A stretch of DNA of 14,299 nucleotides, taken from NCBI GenBank assembly GCA_017645985.1, contig JAGCNK010000126.1:1-14299 (forward strand), in the 5' to 3' direction. This DNA comes from Bacteroidales bacterium. Its GTDB lineage: Bacteria > Bacteroidota > Bacteroidia > Bacteroidales > UBA3824. A program made the translations under genes and the position numbers. The notes beneath the pieces were generated by a model that saw only the letters and a list, made by a program, of their open reading frames with translations, searched no databases and was not told the DNA's origin. Positions 7,650 to 14,299 of the stretch are shown one piece after another (positions within the stretch are counted from its first letter, which is position 1; the number at the start of each line of letters is the position of its first letter).

Positions 7650-10493
7650 ATGAGAATCAAACTTTTGGTGGCGTTGTGCGCTACCTGTTTTTATTCATTA
7701 TTTGCCTCCGCCCAGGACGACAAAATAACGACAATGTGGACTTGCTATGATTTAGCAGGTTTTCAAAGTTGTAAAGATCAGTTTCAAGCCGCTAATAATA
7801 ACGATAATCCTGTTTATATTTCTGATATTAGTGGATATAATATTAACTTGCTTGTAGAAGCTAAAGGAAAGATATCCATTAATAGCGTTAACAACTTAAT
7901 CTTTGCTGAGGGTGCCGTAATCAAAGTGCCTGTAAATAAAGCCGGTGATGAGATAATTGTTACAGCAACTACTGCTACATATTCAAATTATTATTTTCGG
8001 ACTATAAGAGTTGACGATACTCATGATTATCATATCGTTCACCCAGATGGCGCCGTTTATTCGTACTACGCTACTGAGGATGATGCCGGCAATGGATATG
8101 TGTCAATTATAACAACAAATTCGACAGAGGTCCTTTCAATTACTGTTGGATTGGCAAAGACAACAGCCTATACATATTACGACCAAAGCACTAAGACCTT
8201 TTATTTCAATTATGACGATTTAAAATTCACATATCCTCCCGAGTCTGTGGGCAACCTTAATTCGCAATATTATGAATATAACTCATGGGAAATAAGGGCG
8301 TATTGGCGCCCTGTATGGCCAATGGGTAGCACCAAAGCAACCAAAGTGGAGCTTACAGATAAGTTTCTTACCTATATAAATGATGACCCCACAAGACTGC
8401 AATCGTGTTTTGGTTGGTTCGAGCTTTTTTCAAATCTTGAAGAAATCGTGGGCTTGGACAAACTGAATACATCAGAAGTGAAGGAAATGTCGCATATGTT
8501 TTCTTATTGCCGTAGCCTTTCTGCCGAGGCGTTGTCTGGACTGAATAATTTTGACACACGGCAGGTTATGTATATGTATGAAATGTTTTCTAATTGTTTT
8601 TTAAATTTTGAAGACGGAATAGATCTCGATTTGTCTGGTTTTGAATGTCCTAAAGTGGAGGATGTGTGTGGGATGTTTCGGGAAAGTAATATTAGAACCG
8701 TGAACCTTATCAGATTTGGTGGAGCGAGTGTGTTAGATTTTCGAAGAATGTTTTATAACTGTACATTATTAGAAGAGGTTGATTTAGATAGTTGGCAATT
8801 AGCCGATGGTGTGTATGCTAGTACAGATAGGATGTTTTGCAAATGTACAAATCTTAAAAAAGTCAAATTAGGAGGCATCCGTGTCGGTGGTCCTCCCGTT
8901 TTAAACCATCTTAATTTGCAGGGTGAATATATGTTTGAAGGATGCAGTAGCCTTGAGAGTATAGATATGCACAAATTTGAAATATTACCCTCAGTAACTG
9001 GGAAGTTCGTTACTACGCAGTTTATGTTCAAAGATTGTATCTCTCTAAGATTTGCCGATTTGAGAATGAAGTTTCCATCTGCCCTTCCTTCTGCCCAAAC
9101 AGATAGTTATGTTAGTTGTCAGTCGTGGTTTTGTAACTGTCCAAACCTTGAAGTGGTTGATATTCGGGGTTGGGGCGCCGATTATGTTTCTTATTGGTTG
9201 TTTTTTTCTGGTAGTGATAGGATTAATCAACAGCCGAAAAAACTTCATACCATTTTTGTATCTGATGGTTGGAGCTTTAGTGATGGATTGGATCGTGGTC
9301 AACCTAACTGGATGTTTTTCAATTGCCTTAGCCTTATTGGCGGCAATGGATATCAGTACCCTTTAAATCCCGATGAACAACCGACTCCCGAAGGTGAACT
9401 TATTATCAGCCTTAAATCGGCTCACGTAGATGAAGAAGGCAATCCTGGTTTCTTTACCTACGCGCCATTAGACGGGCCTCTGAAATACAAAATCTTCTAC
9501 AACCTTGACGAAGGCTCATTGCCAAGCGGTAAAACCAACCCCTCTGAGTTCGCCTCAGAAGATGATGACTTCACCCTTGTAAATCCCGTGCGAGACGGCT
9601 ACATCTTCACCGGCTGGACTGGAACAACGGCAACTCAGCTTAGCGAACCCACCAAGAATGTGACTGTAAAAAAAGGCAGCCTCGGCAACCGCTGGTATTA
9701 TGCCAACTGGAAGCCAGGAGAAATAATCGACGTTGAAATAGCCGACAAAGCCTCTTATCCTCTCAGCGCGGTGGCTTATTGCGAAGGTAATGAGCCTGCC
9801 GTTTCGCTGCCCTACACTGTTAAGCAGGGCGTGCCTACTTCGTTCAGGTTCACATTCGACAACGGCACCGAACCTATAACCGGCGCGTTGGACGACAGCC
9901 ACATTGTTACCATCACTATTCCCGACGGTATGGCATCTGGCGTGTACAAAGGCACTCTGACATTCTGCGGCGACCCTGACATTTATTTAGAAGCGTCATA
10001 TCCATTGACAATCTCAGCCAACATCCCACCAAAGGCCGCCGTTCAGCTCTACACCGATATGCTCATAGCCGACAACCACGACGGCAGGTTCACCGCATAC
10101 CAGTGGTTCAAGGACGGCAGCCCGATAGCCGACGCCACACATGGCTACTATTACGATGAGAAACTCGGCGGCAAGTACACCGTGGAGCTCACCACCACCG
10201 ACGGCGGCAAGTTTATGTCTTGTCCCGTTAAGCTGGTTTCCACCAAGGCTCTGGCTCAGAGCGTTAAGGCATACCCCAACCCCGCAAGAAGGGGCGAGAC
10301 CTTCGCTGTAGAGATTGCCGACTACGACCCTGCCCAGGAATACTCCATTATGATATTCTCAGCCAACGGATTGCTGGTGAAGAAATTGACCAACGTGGAG
10401 CAGACCACCGAAATGTCGCTTCCCACGGGCGTGTACTCCGGCTCGCTGATCAGCGGCGGCAGCAAATACGGATTTAAACTGATTGTTGAATAA
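7650..10493 (+). CDS. BspA-like DUF285 repeat surface protein with T9SS sorting domain (copy B)
   Basis: This 947-aa paralogue of the copy A surface protein starts with a signal peptide (about 1-21, ending ASAQ). Residues 22 to about 180 form a beta-rich, low-GC region with no counterpart in copy A and no family that I recognise. Then come one capping module (184-271, ending in WFELF), one DUF285 array (272 to about 560; MFSYC, MFSNC, MFYNC, MFCKC, MFEGC, MFKDC, WFCNC, MFFNC), a closing segment ending NPGFF, a Listeria-Bacteroides repeat (612-690, GYIFTGWTG), an unnamed beta-domain (691 to about 790), an Ig-like domain with AYQWFKDG, and a T9SS CTD (872-947). The last 151 residues are almost identical to copy A, while the repeats are strongly diverged. 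It is probably T9SS-exported and displayed on the surface, possibly with a different ligand from copy A. It has no internal stop or frameshift. Confidence 0.87.
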   Translation: MRIKLLVALCATCFYSLFASAQDDKITTMWTCYDLAGFQSCKDQFQAANNNDNPVYISDISGYNINLLVEAKGKISINSVNNLIFAEGAVIKVPVNKAGDEIIVTATTATYSNYYFRTIRVDDTHDYHIVHPDGAVYSYYATEDDAGNGYVSIITTNSTEVLSITVGLAKTTAYTYYDQSTKTFYFNYDDLKFTYPPESVGNLNSQYYEYNSWEIRAYWRPVWPMGSTKATKVELTDKFLTYINDDPTRLQSCFGWFELFSNLEEIVGLDKLNTSEVKEMSHMFSYCRSLSAEALSGLNNFDTRQVMYMYEMFSNCFLNFEDGIDLDLSGFECPKVEDVCGMFRESNIRTVNLIRFGGASVLDFRRMFYNCTLLEEVDLDSWQLADGVYASTDRMFCKCTNLKKVKLGGIRVGGPPVLNHLNLQGEYMFEGCSSLESIDMHKFEILPSVTGKFVTTQFMFKDCISLRFADLRMKFPSALPSAQTDSYVSCQSWFCNCPNLEVVDIRGWGADYVSYWLFFSGSDRINQQPKKLHTIFVSDGWSFSDGLDRGQPNWMFFNCLSLIGGNGYQYPLNPDEQPTPEGELIISLKSAHVDEEGNPGFFTYAPLDGPLKYKIFYNLDEGSLPSGKTNPSEFASEDDDFTLVNPVRDGYIFTGWTGTTATQLSEPTKNVTVKKGSLGNRWYYANWKPGEIIDVEIADKASYPLSAVAYCEGNEPAVSLPYTVKQGVPTSFRFTFDNGTEPITGALDDSHIVTITIPDGMASGVYKGTLTFCGDPDIYLEASYPLTISANIPPKAAVQLYTDMLIADNHDGRFTAYQWFKDGSPIADATHGYYYDEKLGGKYTVELTTTDGGKFMSCPVKLVSTKALAQSVKAYPNPARRGETFAVEIADYDPAQEYSIMIFSANGLLVKKLTNVEQTTEMSLPTGVYSGSLISGGSKYGFKLIVE
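8463..9465 (+). repeat. DUF285 repeat array 3 with closing segment
   Basis: This array has eight units carrying MFxxC or a close variant (one WFCNC), plus one unit that lost the cysteine (MFRES). Inserts between units are longer than in copy A, for example around VGGPPVLNHLNLQ. It closes with GGNG...NPGFF. The DNA is AT-rich until about 9360 and becomes GC-richer afterwards. Confidence 0.8.
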
Positions 10494-10519
10494 AAACCTG
10501 TTAAACTATTATGATTAAG
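10041..10519 (+). repeat. 479-bp near-identical direct repeat, copy 2
   Basis: Partner of 5708-6186. It covers the same parts of the copy B unit: Ig-like domain, T9SS CTD, stop codon, 17-nt spacer and first three codons of the second barrel gene (ATGATTAAG). Being direct repeats, the two could recombine and delete the 4.3 kb between them, leaving a fused but intact single unit. Confidence 0.95.
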
Positions 10520-11341
10520 CAAACTATATTGGCGATTGCGTTCGCAACGCTCGCCACATCATTGTCCGCACAGGACTATATCACATTCGACCTCGGCGGA
10601 GGCTTGCAGAACATCTCATTTAAAAACGACCAGGGCGACAAGAAGGTGGGCTTCGGCTTCGACACCCAGTTAGGCTACCGCCATTTCTTCAACGACAACT
10701 GGGGCGCGGGCATCGGCGTCGGCTTCAAGACATTCGCCGGCAAGACCACCGTCAACTTCAACCATAACGAACAGAACGGCGAGGACCCCGCCATCTTAGC
10801 CGAGCACAAGGAGCGCAACTACCTCACCGAGTATTCAAGCGTGGAGGAGAAGGTGAAGCTATCGGCCGTTGACATCCCCATCGGGGGCTACTACCAGCGC
10901 AGCTTCAACGACAAGTGGAGCATGTGCGCCGGCTTGAACATATTTGTCACCATAGCGGCGTCGAGCAAGTTCGAGTCAGAGTCGGGCAACGTGACAGTAA
11001 GGGCTGAGTACCCGTCGTACAAGCAGACCGCCCAAGATGTGCCAGCCCACGGACTCGGCACATATTCAGGCTTCAGCGGCTCGCCCGACCTTAAAAAACT
11101 TGCTGTAGGTCTCGGTGCTGAGTACACTATGTATTACGCCCTCAGCGACTGCCTCGACCTCGGTATGGGTATCAGCGGCGCATACCGCTTTTCCGACCTC
11201 AAGAACCAGAACTTTGAAAGTCTCTACGACGAGGACGCCCGCACCTACAACGGCATCACCCAGTCGAAACTCTGCGACGCTGTACGGCTTGTGAACCTCA
11301 CCGCCACGGTGGGCATACGCTACCATCTGCCCAGCAAGTAA
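10511..11341 (+). CDS. Outer-membrane beta-barrel protein without OmpA domain (copy B)
   Basis: This 276-aa outer-membrane protein starts with a signal peptide (1-20, ending LSAQ) followed by a beta-barrel. It aligns along its whole length with residues 1-276 of the product at 6178-7560, with no net length change. Long shared segments include YDEDARTY, SGAYRF and DLKNQN. Its final strand VGIRYHLPSK ends at Lys276, the position equivalent to Lys276 in the longer paralogue, where that protein continues into a linker and OmpA domain. No OmpA remnant lies after the stop, and a terminator follows 24 nt later. It is therefore a complete barrel-only form rather than an obviously broken gene. It begins 17 nt after the copy B surface-protein gene. 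Without the OmpA domain it should not bind peptidoglycan. Confidence 0.85.
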   Translation: MIKQTILAIAFATLATSLSAQDYITFDLGGGLQNISFKNDQGDKKVGFGFDTQLGYRHFFNDNWGAGIGVGFKTFAGKTTVNFNHNEQNGEDPAILAEHKERNYLTEYSSVEEKVKLSAVDIPIGGYYQRSFNDKWSMCAGLNIFVTIAASSKFESESGNVTVRAEYPSYKQTAQDVPAHGLGTYSGFSGSPDLKKLAVGLGAEYTMYYALSDCLDLGMGISGAYRFSDLKNQNFESLYDEDARTYNGITQSKLCDAVRLVNLTATVGIRYHLPSK

Positions 11342-11361
11342 CGGTTGATATACGATAAAAT

Positions 11362-11400
11362 AAAAACGAGTTATGAAACCTTCATAACTCGTTTTTTTTT
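11362..11400. terminator. Strong intrinsic terminator, probably bidirectional
   Basis: The stem ACGAGTTATGAA (11366-11377) pairs perfectly with 11381-11392 across a 3-nt ACC loop and is followed by a run of T. On the minus strand the same hairpin is followed by a T-rich stretch (the complement of 11353-11365). It sits between the convergent barrel gene and trpS and can serve both. Confidence 0.93.
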
Positions 11401-11424
11401 ATTAGTAATAATCCTTAAAACTTT

Positions 11425-12408
11425 CTATTTAAATCCAATAATCTGTCTAACTTCTTTAACTGTTTGGGCGGCTTGGACGCGGGCTTTTTCGGCACCTTCG
11501 CGGGCAACGCGTTCAAGGTAGGCGTCGTCGTTGTAGATATCTTTGATGTGCTCGCGGATGGGGGCAACGGTGCGGATAATGTCTTCGGCAAGTTGCTTTT
11601 TGAGGTCGCCGTAGCGGATGGAGCAATCGTTCCAAGCGTTTTCAAAATGCTCGATGGTGCTGCGGTCTGATACCAAATCCATAAGGGTGAAAAGGTTTTG
11701 AATTACCTCAGGTTTGGCTTGGTTTGGCTCGGTGGGACCACTGTCGGTAACGGCTTTCATCACTTTTTTGCGGATGTCCTTGTCTTCGTCGATAAGGTAG
11801 ATGCCGTTGTTGGTGCTTTTGCCCATCTTGCCTGTGCCGTCGAGACCAGGCACTTTTATCAAGTCTTTGCTAAACGAGAACGCCTTAGGCTCTTTGAAGT
11901 ATTCCACACCGTAGATATTGTTGAAACGGCGGGCAAAACGGCAGGTCATTTCAAGGTGTTGCTCTTGGTCTTTGCCAACAGGCACTTTATCAGCCTTTTG
12001 AATAAGAATGTCGCAAGCCATAAGCACAGCGTAGGTCAAAAGTCCGGCGTTTACGTTGTCGGGGTTTTGACGTGCTTTTTCTTTAAACGAAGCGGTGCGT
12101 TCAAGTTCGCCTATGTAAGCGTTCATATTCATAAGCATATAGAGTTCGCACACTTCGGGAACGTCGCTCTGAACGTAGATAGTGCTTTTTTCGGGGTCGA
12201 GACCGCTTGCAATATATTGGCTGAGAATTTTTTTAACGTTGATACGCAAATCCTCGGGATGAGGGTGCGTGGTAAGCGAATGATAGTCGGCTACAAAAAA
12301 ATTGCATTTGTAGTCGTCCTGCATTTTTACAAAATTGCGGAGCGCACCAAAATAATTACCGAGGTGCAGGTCTCCTGTGGGGCGTATGCCGCTTAATACT
12401 ATTTCCAT
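11425..12408 (-). CDS. trpS: Tryptophanyl-tRNA synthetase
   Basis: This class I aminoacyl-tRNA synthetase charges tRNA-Trp with tryptophan in the cytoplasm. The 327-aa length is typical of the bacterial form. The N-terminus SGIRPTGDLHLGNY contains the HIGH-type motif (His15-Leu-Gly-Asn18). GKDQEQHLEMTCRFARRFN (146-164) is the conserved Gly-Lys-Asp-Gln segment. KMGKS at 194-198 is the KMSKS-type ATP-binding loop. The start at 12408 places the first motif at the usual distance from the N-terminus. It has its own promoter element on the minus strand and ends at the shared terminator. No sign of a T-box or other leader control is seen in the short upstream region. It appears intact. Confidence 0.97.
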   Translation of the reverse strand: MEIVLSGIRPTGDLHLGNYFGALRNFVKMQDDYKCNFFVADYHSLTTHPHPEDLRINVKKILSQYIASGLDPEKSTIYVQSDVPEVCELYMLMNMNAYIGELERTASFKEKARQNPDNVNAGLLTYAVLMACDILIQKADKVPVGKDQEQHLEMTCRFARRFNNIYGVEYFKEPKAFSFSKDLIKVPGLDGTGKMGKSTNNGIYLIDEDKDIRKKVMKAVTDSGPTEPNQAKPEVIQNLFTLMDLVSDRSTIEHFENAWNDCSIRYGDLKKQLAEDIIRTVAPIREHIKDIYNDDAYLERVAREGAEKARVQAAQTVKEVRQIIGFK

Positions 12409-12436
12409 TTTGATGTTTACTATTTTTTATAATCGG

Positions 12437-12444
12437 CAAAAATA
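12437..12444 (-). promoter_or_regulatory. -7 promoter element for trpS
   Basis: On the minus strand this reads TATTTTTG, matching TAnnTTTG, 28 nt before the trpS ATG. The -33 element is weak (a TTTCA at about 12465-12469). It is arranged back to back with the promoter of the toxin-antitoxin pair within a 124-nt divergent gap. Confidence 0.6.
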
Positions 12445-12473
12445 ATATATTTTTTGATTTCCACTGAAATATA

Positions 12474-12505
12474 ATTGCTTTTTTAATTTATTTGAACTAT
12501 TTTTG
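12474..12505 (+). promoter_or_regulatory. Promoter of the toxin-antitoxin pair (-33 and -7 elements)
   Basis: TATTTTTG at 12498-12505 matches the -7 consensus, with TTG (12475-12477) 20 nt upstream as a -33 element. It would start transcription about 20-25 nt before the antitoxin ATG. TA promoters are commonly repressed by their own antitoxin. No clear operator palindrome is seen here. Confidence 0.65.
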
Positions 12506-12532
12506 CATTAAACGATATACATTAACATATTA

Positions 12533-12778
12533 ATGATTATGGCAACTACAATAGCACAGAATGAACCCCAGTTGAGCGGAAAACTCACCAACGCCCAATT
12601 GGAACTGATGAAACTTTTTTCTTTAAAACTAACATCCTCAGAGATGGCTCGTTTGAAAGAAACAATGGTTTCGTTTCTCAATAGTACTATGCAAGAGCGA
12701 ATTAAGAAGAAAATTGCTTCTGGTGAAGTGTCGTTGCGCGAGATTGACCGCGACAGACATCTAAGGATTAAAAAGTAA
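12533..12778 (+). CDS. Putative antitoxin of a PIN-domain toxin-antitoxin pair
   Basis: This small protein of 81 aa (79 aa if the second ATG at 12539 is used; nothing in the sequence decides) has an N-terminal helix-rich part, LTNAQLELMKLFSLKLTSSE, followed by a charged lysine- and arginine-rich C-terminal half. It resembles short antitoxins that precede PIN toxins in Bacteroidota, in which a region like QLELLKLF starts the chain. Its stop TAA shares one base with the toxin ATG (12778), the tight coupling usual in TA operons. The antitoxin would bind and block the toxin and probably repress the promoter. No clear DNA-binding fold can be named, and the identification rests mostly on position and general likeness. 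Confidence 0.72.
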   Translation: MIMATTIAQNEPQLSGKLTNAQLELMKLFSLKLTSSEMARLKETMVSFLNSTMQERIKKKIASGEVSLREIDRDRHLRIKK

Positions 12779-13194
12779 TGGAAAAAATCGTCTTAGATAC
12801 CAATTGCCTGATAAGGATTGTCCCTGAACAAGCCAAGTATCATTTGCTTTGGGATAAAATTATTAGTGGCAATGTTCATTTATATCTTACGCATAAGATT
12901 TTGTTGGAATATGAGGAGATTCTTACCCTAGAATATGGTGAGGATGTCGCTGATTTTGTTGTTCTTACTTTTTCTTCCTTAAAAAACATACATTATGTTG
13001 ATGTATATTATCATTTCAACCTTATAAAGTCCGACCCTGACGATAATGAGTTTGTAGATTGTGCCATTGCCGCCGATGCTAAATGTATAGTAACCAACGA
13101 CAAACATTTTTCTGTTTTAAAGAATAAAGAGGTCTGGCCTCAAATCGAAATTAAAAAATTGTGGGAGTACTGCAATTATTTAAAAAAGCATTAG
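12778..13194 (+). CDS. PIN-domain RNase toxin (VapC-like, TIGR00305-type)
   Basis: This 138-aa PIN-domain protein is probably a metal-dependent endoribonuclease acting as the toxin of the pair. Acidic residues expected for the PIN active site are present in order: Asp7 in VLDTNC, Glu44-Glu47 in LEYEE, Asp86-Asp89 in SDPDDNEF, Asp94 in VDCAIAADA and Asp108 in VTNDKHF. The pattern DPDDN...VDCAIAA...IVT.D matches the putative PIN toxin family TIGR00305 better than classic VapC. The gene overlaps the antitoxin by one base. It ends 15 nt before the convergent gene on the minus strand. The RNA target is unknown. All key residues are intact, so the toxin may be active. Confidence 0.87.
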   Translation: MEKIVLDTNCLIRIVPEQAKYHLLWDKIISGNVHLYLTHKILLEYEEILTLEYGEDVADFVVLTFSSLKNIHYVDVYYHFNLIKSDPDDNEFVDCAIAADAKCIVTNDKHFSVLKNKEVWPQIEIKKLWEYCNYLKKH

Positions 13195-13209
13195 TTTTTT
13201 TATACCCAC

Positions 13210-14299
13210 TTAGTTTACTATTAGAAGTTTCTTAACAATTGTATCGTGAGTTTCGGGATTTACGCAAAAGATTAGGTAAACACCTGTTCGACAGCGGTTT
13301 CCACGAAGGTTTTTGCCGTCCCAAAATATTTTGCCTCCTGCCGAAACTGTATGGAAAACAAGTGCGCCGGTGATGTCGGTGATGCGCACATCAGTTTCGT
13401 CTTCAAGTCCCGAAACGTAAATCATTCCATCATAATCGGGACGCACGGGATTTGGGTAAACTTTCACGTTGTCGAGATTGCTCCAAGCGTCTTCTACATC
13501 GCCGGCGTAACTGCACAATCCCGATGAGGTGGCAAAAAACAATTCGCCGGTGAGTCCCATAAAACTTACGCTGAAAACCGTGTCGCTTGGCAGTGGAGAA
13601 TTCTTAGTGTTGAAACAGAAAACCTCGCCTGTGCCGTCGTTGCTAACGGCAAAAACACCTGCGTTGGTGGCTATCCACTTGCGGTCGGCTGCGTCGGCGC
13701 AAATATCGTTGATAAAGGCGTAACGGAGAAGGTATTGCGAATAGTCGCCGTCGGTTTTGTTGCTTTGCGTTACTACGGGACGCATACACCGCGCCTCGCC
13801 CGAAAATACATCTTCTGCGTTTTGAAGGTAGCCTATTCCGCTGTTAGAACCTATCCAAATGTGGTTTTCAAGGTCGCGGGCAATGGCTGTAATGTTGTTG
13901 CCAACGCGTTCGCCGGTGGTAAAGAGCGGATAAAAAAGTTTTGTGCGGTCGTCGGACGGGTCGGTGGGCGTGCCGCTTAGGTCGATGGCAAAAACGCCGT
14001 TGTTGCCAAGGTTTAACAAAAATCCATAATCAGAAACTTGCGTTATGGAGTTAACTGCGTAATTTTTAAGCGTTTCGGATGAATTGAGGTAATGCCACGA
14101 ACCATCGGGAGCAAGTATATAGATTCCACCCTTGTCTACCACTGTGATGAGGTTTCCATCGGGAGTGGCAGCCATAGCCGAAATGCGATTTTTGGGTGCA
14201 GATTCCACGCTCAGAACAGATTTTTGGTTGGCATCCTCGTATTGATAGAGAACCGCTTTGTCGGCACCTACAAACACGTGATGATAGTTAAACGGATTA
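13210..14299 (-). CDS. porZ: C-terminal part of a beta-propeller protein with T9SS CTD, probably PorZ (5' end outside the window)
   Basis: Reading is open through the right edge (an in-frame NPFNYHH precedes the GTG at 14277), so this is the C-terminal part, about 362 aa, of a longer protein. The propeller-type repeats are seen as HIWIGSNSGIGYLQ, RKWIATNAGVFAV and LFFATSSGLCSY, as in two-component-regulator-type propellers. They are followed by a T9SS CTD beginning VKVYPNPVRPDYDG and ending IVKKLLIVN. This order, and the PNPVRPDYDG...TGVYLIF pattern, fit PorZ, a surface T9SS component of Porphyromonas that takes part in delivering anionic LPS to the sortase PorU. Other propeller proteins with CTDs cannot be excluded. 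It is convergent with the toxin gene. Confidence 0.65.
   Translation of the reverse strand, partial: NPFNYHHVFVGADKAVLYQYEDANQKSVLSVESAPKNRISAMAATPDGNLITVVDKGGIYILAPDGSWHYLNSSETLKNYAVNSITQVSDYGFLLNLGNNGVFAIDLSGTPTDPSDDRTKLFYPLFTTGERVGNNITAIARDLENHIWIGSNSGIGYLQNAEDVFSGEARCMRPVVTQSNKTDGDYSQYLLRYAFINDICADAADRKWIATNAGVFAVSNDGTGEVFCFNTKNSPLPSDTVFSVSFMGLTGELFFATSSGLCSYAGDVEDAWSNLDNVKVYPNPVRPDYDGMIYVSGLEDETDVRITDITGALVFHTVSAGGKIFWDGKNLRGNRCRTGVYLIFCVNPETHDTIVKKLLIVN

Noticed and set aside
10511..11341. Copy B barrel gene as a pseudogene truncated from an OmpA-type gene
   Set aside because: The frame ends exactly at the barrel end, no OmpA remnant follows, and a strong terminator is 24 nt downstream. 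A clean barrel-only gene explains this better.
11698..12396. 232-aa plus-strand open frame opposite trpS
   Set aside because: The minus strand carries unmistakable TrpS motifs. The plus frame has no domain and no promoter.
13182..13201. A-run/T-run hairpin at the end of the toxin gene
   Set aside because: The stem is A-T pairs only and would be unstable. A weak termination role is possible but not supportable.
14275..14277. GTG as a true start of the right-edge gene
   Set aside because: The frame stays open to the edge of the window, there is no signal peptide at this point, and the visible sequence starts inside propeller repeats.

Overview
The window looks like a chromosomal segment from a Bacteroidales bacterium (phylum Bacteroidota). 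Four things point there: promoter elements of the TAnnTTTG type with no Shine-Dalgarno sequences, several proteins ending in a type IX secretion system (T9SS) C-terminal sorting domain (CTD), DUF285/BspA-like repeat surface proteins, and a C-terminal fragment that resembles the T9SS component PorZ. Genus cannot be told from the sequence.

Layout, left to right. (1) 1-186: AT-rich upstream region with a promoter, then purN (purine synthesis) overlapping by 13 nt a secreted M1 zinc aminopeptidase with a CTD-like tail. (2) 2613-11400: two tandem copies of a two-gene unit, each a large BspA-like surface protein with a T9SS CTD followed 17 nt later by an outer-membrane beta-barrel protein. Copy A (1139 aa surface protein plus 460 aa barrel with OmpA domain) and copy B (947 aa surface protein plus 276 aa barrel without OmpA domain) share a 479-bp tract with only 11 mismatches, plus a 25-nt leader motif. 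A perfect 20-nt palindrome lies between the copies, and a strong, probably bidirectional terminator closes the block. (3) 11425-12408, minus strand: trpS (tryptophanyl-tRNA synthetase). (4) 12533-13194, plus strand: a PIN-domain toxin-antitoxin pair with its own promoter. (5) 13210 to the right edge, minus strand: the C-terminal part of a beta-propeller protein with a T9SS CTD, probably PorZ.

How the genes may work together: the surface proteins and the peptidase have signal peptides and CTDs, so they should reach the cell surface through the T9SS. If the right-edge gene is porZ, a component of that machinery is encoded nearby. The repeated pairing of a BspA-like protein with a co-transcribed beta-barrel, duplicated as a unit, suggests a functional partnership at the outer membrane. 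That is an inference and is the main point of biological interest. The remaining genes (purN, trpS, toxin-antitoxin) are ordinary. No tRNA, rRNA, CRISPR array or insertion sequence was seen, and no gene-free stretch exceeds 300 bases.
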